Assembly (NCBI GenBank): GCA_020740775.1
Contig: JAHEWK010000008.1
Location: forward strand, 2,232,001-2,296,000
From: Ilyonectria destructans
Taxonomy: Eukaryota > Ascomycota > Sordariomycetes > Hypocreales > Nectriaceae
Direction of reading: 5' to 3'
DNA length: 64,000 nt
Notes under the pieces: generated by a model
The model's input: the letters and a program-made list of their open reading frames with translations, nothing else
Database searches by the model: none
What the model was told of the DNA's origin: nothing
Made by a program: the position numbers and the translations under genes
Shown here: positions 57,482 to 64,000 of the stretch, piece by piece
Position numbering within the stretch: position 1 is the stretch's first letter
Layout of the letters: every line of letters starts with the position of its first letter

Positions 57482-59013
57482 GATTTTTGAAAAGAGGGGG
57501 TCTGCTGATGGTTGGTGCTACGCGGGGAGCTGCATTTCATCAGGAGTATTCCGGACAGCGACAGACATGTCGAGCAAAATGACAAGCTGCAGTTGGCATG
57601 CCAACCAACCAACGAAATCAGGCGGGGTACGGCAGCCTAAAAATCGACCCACCACCATGCGAGCCTTGTCTACGCGGTGATTGGCTTAAAACACCGTCCG
57701 AACCCAAGTTCGTTGTAGATAGAGCCAGCCTTGAGCCAAACACATTGTCACTGTATTGTCACGAACCACGATCTGGATGTTGCATTGGGCTACCCGCTCC
57801 GTGCGAGTCAGGGATGGATAACATGGGCCGAAGTCGTGGAGATATTTCATGCGCAGCTGGTTAGTGCTGCAGGCGGGTGTTTAGATGGTACCGCGTCCTA
57901 GTTGGGCGCGTAACTTCATTCGTTCATGGAAGTGCATTGTGATTCGTCCTGCCTAGTCTCGTAATATCCGTGGTCAGACTGACGATTGTAAGAGATACGG
58001 AGGACCATTTCAAAAGTCTTTGCCCACGCTAAGGACGCCACACCCTCGAATCCTTGCTAGGTACCTGACGATATATTTAGCCTCGTATCGCTACAGGCTG
58101 CTATCCACTAAATCTACTGCAGCTTTAGTGGTGTTAGACCTATGGTATCTCCAGCTTGTGGGCTAAGTGCGCTATAATATAGGGCCTCTTTTAGCGTCAA
58201 TGTTCGTGGGATGTACTCAATATTCTTTTGACAAGAAAAGCCAAAATGTGGCTTGCACGCTGGCAAAGACTTTTGAAATGGCCCTCCGTAGTAAGTGTGC
58301 TATTCACGGATCGAGGTCGCTACGTTCCTACTAAGCCGTGCGTTGACAGCTCGTGCCGGGAGTGACACCGGGGTCCTGCCGTGGGCCAGTAACGTAGGAC
58401 GCTGATGCTGGCGTCATTGGGGCGGGTGGGCATACGACCGTGGACGTGGTAGACCTTGAGTTCTTGAACACATGAAGTGGCGTTGATGGGTGGCCGTTCC
58501 CAAACTAGATGACGAAGACCTACTAGGTTCACTAATCTTCCACCTGAAGTCGCCTGATAATATAGGAGGCAACTTAGGCATTCCTCTCTATAACAGCAAT
58601 AACACTACCATGTGCGTTATTCTATCGGCCCTATTCAGCCTCCAGGTCATTTGTCCTTCAAGATTTCGGCTGCTCCCTTCAATCGCCAATGACTCGCATG
58701 ACTCCTCAAACTATCTATTAACCGGAATGAGCATAGCTTTCTTCTTCAACATCTGCAGAACTCACGGTCAGGTGCTCCATCCAGGGTGATGGAGTGTGTA
58801 GCTTGCGTTCTGATGTGAGAGGTTGTGTCCGATAATAAGTTGCGGGTACGGCACTAAATCTTGAAAGATCATATCGTTAACTTGATGCATCCCGCGTTAT
58901 AAAGGGGCACATACGGTGAGTAAAATGTCGAGAGTTATGGTAGAAAACCAACGGGACCTTGTCTAGGTCTGCAGCGAGGGACAACCCAGTCTGCTTAGTC
59001 GCAGGGCCCTGTG
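57482..59013. other. Intergenic, no gene seen
   Basis: About 1.5 kb without a supportable ORF; includes the promoter of the 57481-start gene (-) and the 3' side of the NACHT-ankyrin gene (-). No repeat or RNA gene noticed. Confidence 0.5.
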
Positions 59014-62000
59014 CTAGCCACCATCGACAGTATCGTCTGGCTCGTGTCGCACCAACGCGTGAGAACCAGCGCGGCACTTTACGCCAATCTCAGAACACTC
59101 CAGGCAGATATCGAAGTTGCCGCCATCGCAAATTTCGCAAGAATAGTACATGCAGCCAACCGGGATGCATAATGTACAGACATCACACCAACGTGAGTTC
59201 TGATCGAACGTTACCGGACTGCTCTTTATGACAGTGTCGTCGGGGCTGATTTGGATGCCTGCCTTCTCGGCATGATGGAGGAGAAGATGGTGGAGTTCAG
59301 GGTTTCCGCTCCGGCTGGCCCACCAGATTAAAGTTCGTCCAAACCCATCTTGAGAATCAACACAGGCATCGTCGGCGGTAAGCAAAAGCTCTACCGTCTT
59401 GGTATGGCCGTTTCTCGATGCGGCGAATAAAGGTGTTGTACCATACCAGTCCTTGACATTTGACTCGGACGGACCGTTGGCAAGTAGTACTTGCACCACT
59501 TCATGACGTCCCTGCCTGGCGGCGACAAACAATGCTGTGCGACCCTGGCCGTCCTTGCTAGTGGCTTTAATATCAGGGTGTTCGAGAAGCAGCTTGACCA
59601 CTTCGACGTGCCCATTCGATGATGCTCCATGGAGCGGCGTCCATCCGTCCTTGGTCGCAACAGTGATGTCGGCTCCCTTCTCGAGGAGCAGCTTGACCAC
59701 TTCAACGTGCCCATTCAATGATGCTCCATTGAGAGGCGTCCATCCGTCCTTAGTTGCAACAGTAATATCGGCCCCCTTCTCGAGAAGCAGCTTGACTACT
59801 TCAACGTGCCCATTCAATGATGCTCCATAGAGAGGCGTCCATCCGTTCTTAGTCGCAACAGTGATATCGGCTCCCTTCTCGAGAAGCAGCTTGACCACTT
59901 CAATATGCCCATTTAATGATGCTCCATAGAGAGGCGTCCATCCGTTCTTAGTCGCAACAGTGATATCGGCCCCCTTCTCGAGAAGCAGCTTGACCACTTC
60001 AACGTGCCCATTCAACGATGCTCCATAGAGAGGCGTCCATCCGTCCTTGGTCGCAACAGTGATATCGGCCCCCTTCTCGAGAAGCAGCTTGACCACTTTG
60101 ATGTGTCCGTTAGTAGAGGCTGCATTCAATGGCGTCCATCCGCCCTTAGTCGCAACCGTGATGTCGGCTCCCTTCTCAAGGAGCAGCTTGACCACTTCAA
60201 CATGTCCATTCGATGATGCTCCATGGAGCGGTGCCGCTCCGTCCTTAGTTGCAACCTTAGCGTCGGCCCCCTTCTCGAGGAGCAGCTTGACCGCTTCCCC
60301 GTGTCCATTCAATGACGCTCCATGGAGCGGTGCCACTCCGTCCTTGGTCGCAATAGTGATGTCGGCTCCCTTCTCGAGAAGAAGCTTGACCACTTTGACG
60401 TGTCCATTGGCAGAGGCTGCATTCAATGGCGTCCATCCGTCCTTAGTTGTGACCGTGATGTCGGCCCCTTTCTCGAGGAGCAGCTTGACTACCTCAACGT
60501 GTCCCCTATCAGAGGCTGAGTTCAGCGGCGTCCATCTATCCTCAGTTGCAGCAGTGATATCGGCCCCCTTCTTGAGAAGCAGCTTGACTACCTCGACGTA
60601 TCCATTCGATGATGCTAAGTTTAGCGGCGTCCATCCGTCCTCAGTCGCAACCGTGATGTCAGCCCCCTTCTCGAGGAGCAGCTTGACCACCTCGATGTGT
60701 CCACTATCAGAGGCTGCATTCAATGGCGTCCATCCGTCCTTAGTCGCAATAGTGATGTCGGCTCCCTTCTCGAGAAGAAGCTTGACCACTTTGACGTGTC
60801 CATTGGCAGAGGCTGCATTCAATGGCGTCCATCCGTCCTTAGTTGTGACCGTGATGTCGGCCCCCTTCTCGAGGAGCAGCTTGACTACCTCGATGTGTCC
60901 CCCAACTGAGGCTGAGTTCAGCGGCGTCCATCCGTCCTCAGTTGCAATAGTGATATCAGCCCCCTGCTCTAGGAGCAGCTTAACCACTTCGACGTGTCCA
61001 TTCGATGATGCTGTATGTAGTGGTGTCCATCCGTTCTTAGTCGCAACAGTGACATCGGCTCTCTTCTCGAGGAGCAGCTTGACCACTTCACCATGTCCAT
61101 TCGATGATGCTACATTTAATGGTGTCCACCCGTTGTTGCTTGGGACCGTGACGTCAGCCCCCTTGTCAAGGAGCAGCTTGACTACTTTAACGTGTCCATT
61201 ATCAGAGGCTGCGTTCAATGGTGTCCACCTGTTGTTGCTTGGGACTGTGATGTCGGCTCCTTTCTCGAGGAGCAGCTTGACCACTTCAACATGTCCATTC
61301 GATGATGCTTCATGGAGCGGCGTCCATCCGTCCTTGGTCGCAACAGTAACATCGGCACCCTTCTCGAGGAGCAGCTTGACCACTTCACCATGTCCATTCG
61401 ATGATGCTACATTTAATGGTGTCCACCCGTTGTTGCTTGGGACCGTGACGTCAGCCCCCTTGTCAAGGAGCAGCTTGACCACTTTAACGTATCCATTATC
61501 AGAGGCTGCGTTCAATGGCGTCCAGCCGTTGTTGCTTGGGACCGTAATGTCGGCTCCCTTCTCGAGGAGCAGCTTGACCACTTCAACATGTCCATTCGAT
61601 GATGCTTCATGGAGCGGCGTCCATCCGTCCTTGGTCGCAACAGTAACATCGGCACCCTTCTCGAGGAGCAGCTTGACCACTTCAACGTGTCCATTCGATG
61701 ATGCTGTATGTACTGGCGTCCAACTGTTGTGGTTGGCAACCGTGACGTTGGCCTTCGCGCCAAGTAGCGCCTTCACTATAACCACATTCCCTTTTGCACA
61801 GCTAGCTCCAAGAGCCGTTCTTCCTAAACTGCTCTTCTCGTCTGCGTCGTACCTGCGTTCCTTGATAAGATAGATCGCTGTGCCCGTCAACCCGAGTTTC
61901 GATGCGTAGTATAGAGGGCTGGGCGGCCTAGTCTCCTTGGCTGGCTCTGCTTTCATGGACTCTTCGTCATTGTCCTGCACCTCGTCATCATTTGAATCGA

Positions 62001-64000
62001 ACCACTCCCTCCACGAATTCCAGGTGGGATTGGTTCGATCAAGCAGCACATTCGTAAGCCTGATCATATCCGCATCATTTGACATTCCCAAGTTAGCATG
62101 GCGATACCATGAACCTGCTGCGTAGTCTCGGAACGAATTCCCAAGAGCGCCCATAGGTTCCCGAAGCGTGCCTTGCCAGACTTGCGGAAAATTGATGTAA
62201 TGGAGACACAACTTGGCGAGTAGAGTGCTTTCAATCGCTTCGTTAGAAGCCCGCAATCTCTCGTTAGCCAGTAGGAGCTTTTCTTGAGCCAGAATGTTGT
62301 AGAGGAGATACTGCTTGACCGAGAAATGTGTCAAGTGCACAGTCCTAAATGCTGGGGAAGGTTCCGAGGGTTGGCTCCGGACTTCTAAGAGCGGACCGCA
62401 AAGATCCAGTATTTCGCTCTCGATGTAGTCATCATCAACCGAGTCAGGGAGTTCGTCGAGCGGGAAGTCGTCACAGTCCTCGTGAATAAGTACAGCCTCG
62501 GTGATCTCACAAACCGTTAGGGGTCGCAGAGCAAACGCAGCCCAGCGTAACAGTGAAATCGCCCGAGTTTTATCCTCTTCCTCGAGACCTGCTATTTTCT
62601 CCCAATTCCGATCGTAGAGGCGTTCGAGCCCGACGGGGGTTTTAGCGATAGCGTCCTCGAGCTGCTTCTTGGTTTTGCCTCTACGCAGATGGTTCTCCTG
62701 CATCTTCAACCACAGAAACTGGCCCTCGCAGCGGTCGGCCATTCTCCCGGAAATTTCGCTTTTGATTGCTTCGCTCTTGTTAGATAGCTTCCTGTCGACG
62801 ATGCTTTTGGAATACAACGCCGTGTCGGCTTGGACGTCTTCGGGCGATATCTTGTACTCGACAAATCCCGCCCTCGTGTTATCCATCAGAGCATGTCGGA
62901 TCTCAGGCTCGTCGCGACTGACGATCAAGATCCGGGTGGTAGTATCTGCAGCTGCTTTCTTGACAGCCTCGAGAAAGGTCGCGACGGAGACGCTGCTGTT
63001 TTCAAGCTCGGCGCATTCATCCAGACCATCGGCAACCAGTGTACAGCCGGGTACGGCCTGGAGGAGCTCTCGGATGAGCTTGACGGCGGTCGCTCGCGTT
63101 GCCACCTGGTCCTGTTCGGCCTCCCATCTCTGGCGAACCAAGCCGAACGCGTCCGCGTGACGCGACACAATCTGAGAGATCCATGATCTTATGGCTACAA
63201 AGGGGTCCTCGCGGCTCTCAAAGTCGGATGAGAAGAATAAGTGTGCGATGGGCGTTTCCAGCGTGGAGGAGAGGTGTTCGACCACTCTGGCACATAGGAT
63301 TGTCTTTCCGAACCCGGCAGGTCCGTTAATCCAAAGCAGCTTGGCGGTCCCTGCCGGAAAGTCGGGTGAGAGCCAGCGGAGAAATGCGGGCTGGTCCAGA
63401 ATCCAGTCGCAGGTGCCGTCCAGCCTCTTCTGGATGGAGTCGTCGTAGAGTTCGTTAGTAGAGTGGCGACCGAGCAGCCAGGTGTGGACTTCACGTCGAG
63501 TCTCGGCTTCGCATGTTAGCTTCGGGACGGGAATGTGGTGGGGGTCCGTTATCTTACCTTTGATCTCGCCGTCTATCCGAGCTAGAATCTGTCGAAGCTC
63601 GGTTGACCAAGCGTGATGTGAGAATGTTCCTGCAAATCTCGGTTAGAACAGCACGACAACCGGCATCAAGCCAACATTCGCATCCGCACCTTGTAGGGCC
63701 ACAAGGGCATCAGTACCCCCGGAGTTTGGTCCATGTACCGGCCGTGTAGCCTTCGCGCCGTCAGGAGGAACCAAGTTGTGTAATTGCTGCACCACCCTCC
63801 CGAGCAGGTTGACCTGCTCTGTGCGTTCTCCCCTACCGCCTAACGCCCAAGCAAGCTTTCGCCTCTTGGATTCGGATGGTGCGGTGCGGGAAGGTTGGGC
63901 CTGGCTGGCGCGAAACAACTCATCTTGAGCAAGCCCGGTGCCGGCCAGGAGCGGGCGCCGAGAAGCGCCGTTTGCGTTGCAAATATTGTCGATGATCAGC
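59014..64000 (-). CDS. NACHT-ankyrin-ZZ NOD-like receptor, 5' end outside window
   Basis: Stop at 59014; introns at 63507-63557 and 63630-63689; the frame stays open at 64000, so the N-terminus is cut by the window. Order: an N-terminal helical region (about 64000-63510); a typical fungal linker with GTCDWILDQPAF; P-loop GPAGFGKT near 63330; Walker B VADGLDE near 63025; a winged-helix-like region with LLRWAAFALRPLTVCEI; then about 26 ankyrin repeats; then a ZZ-type zinc finger (CDVC, CEIC, CLEC) at about 59050-59195. This is the STAND/NLR class linked to fungal non-self recognition and cell death. The repeats are unusually alike (see the repeat entry). All visible motifs are intact. The N-terminal effector domain cannot be assigned from what is visible. 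Confidence 0.88.
59575..61735 (-). repeat. About 22 near-identical 99-bp ankyrin units
   Basis: Within the NACHT-ankyrin gene, about 22 consecutive units of 99 bases encode GWTPL..ASxNGHVEVVKLLLEKGADITVATK with few changes. Larger duplications are visible: the three-unit block (third to fifth repeat) recurs as the sixth to eighth, and the tenth-eleventh pair recurs as the fourteenth-fifteenth. Variation concentrates at the positions after PL (N, H, Y) and after KGAD. The four outer repeats are ordinary and divergent. Confidence 0.92.

Noticed and set aside
59575..61735. CRISPR-like tandem array
   Set aside because: Units are 99 bases without spacers, stay in frame with ankyrin protein repeats, and the organism is a fungus.
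60047..61873. 608-codon open frame on the plus strand across the ankyrin repeats
   Set aside because: It is the antisense shadow of the 99-bp ankyrin units: one unit without stops on the reverse strand, repeated, stays open. Its translation is a monotonous repeat with no domain.
1..64000. tRNA, rRNA or telomeric repeats
   Set aside because: Read for B-box-like GGTTCGA sequences and TTAGGG runs; none in a convincing context. A covariance-model scan would be needed to exclude tRNAs fully.

Overview
The window is nuclear DNA of a filamentous ascomycete (Pezizomycotina, most likely Sordariomycetes). Evidence: short introns (about 45-90 bp) with GT/AG ends and CTAAC- or CTGAC-type branch sites; an Opi1/CCG-8 type regulator; the fungal acetyltransferase RTT109; mitochondrial ribosomal protein MRPL3; a LaeA-like methyltransferase; a NACHT-ankyrin receptor; and a DUF3435 tyrosine-recombinase-like protein. 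No organism can be named from the sequence alone.

Three compartments are visible. (1) Positions 1 to about 24.75 kb are a gene-poor accessory block. It holds two divergent members of an unrecognised protein family (8.3 kb +, 13.6-15.1 kb -), a GIY-YIG-domain gene (9.8-11.0 kb -), an orphan five-exon gene (16.4-17.8 kb -), and a decayed Tnp2/CACTA-like transposase (18.2-22.3 kb +). Its most striking property is a dispersed exact heptamer, TTTCGCA. By hand count it occurs 55 times in both orientations between 154 and 24747, against about 3 expected, and only 6 times in the remaining 39 kb (about 5 expected). It is rare in exons of intact genes, common between genes, and present in two introns.

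(2) About 28.7 to 45.0 kb is a normal, dense core block: opi1/ccg-8, a type-B carboxylesterase, a DJ-1/PfpI protein, a multispanning membrane protein, MRPL3, RTT109, a Cys-rich single-pass membrane protein and a 2-hydroxyacid dehydrogenase. The 25-28.7 kb stretch has no gene I can support and includes the likely long leader or promoter of the Opi1 gene.

(3) 45.8 kb to the window end is a second accessory block. It begins with an intact seven-exon DUF3435 gene (a Starship-captain-like recombinase with C-terminal zinc fingers). Two proteins of the PD-(D/E)XK nuclease-like type (DUF7924 and a PDDEXK_12-like one), a LaeA-like methyltransferase, a duplicated ~0.67 kb segment (one copy interrupted by a solo LTR with a 5-bp target duplication) and a NACHT-ankyrin-ZZ receptor with about 22 near-identical ankyrin units follow. 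This content resembles Starship cargo, but no element end could be shown.

The candidate undescribed system is the heptamer-marked block 1-24.75 kb. A sequence-specific factor, possibly encoded in the block, may recognise motifs spread through its non-coding DNA. The nearest analogy I know is the VANC/VANDAL anti-silencing system of plants, or CACTA subterminal repeats, here spread over more than 24 kb.
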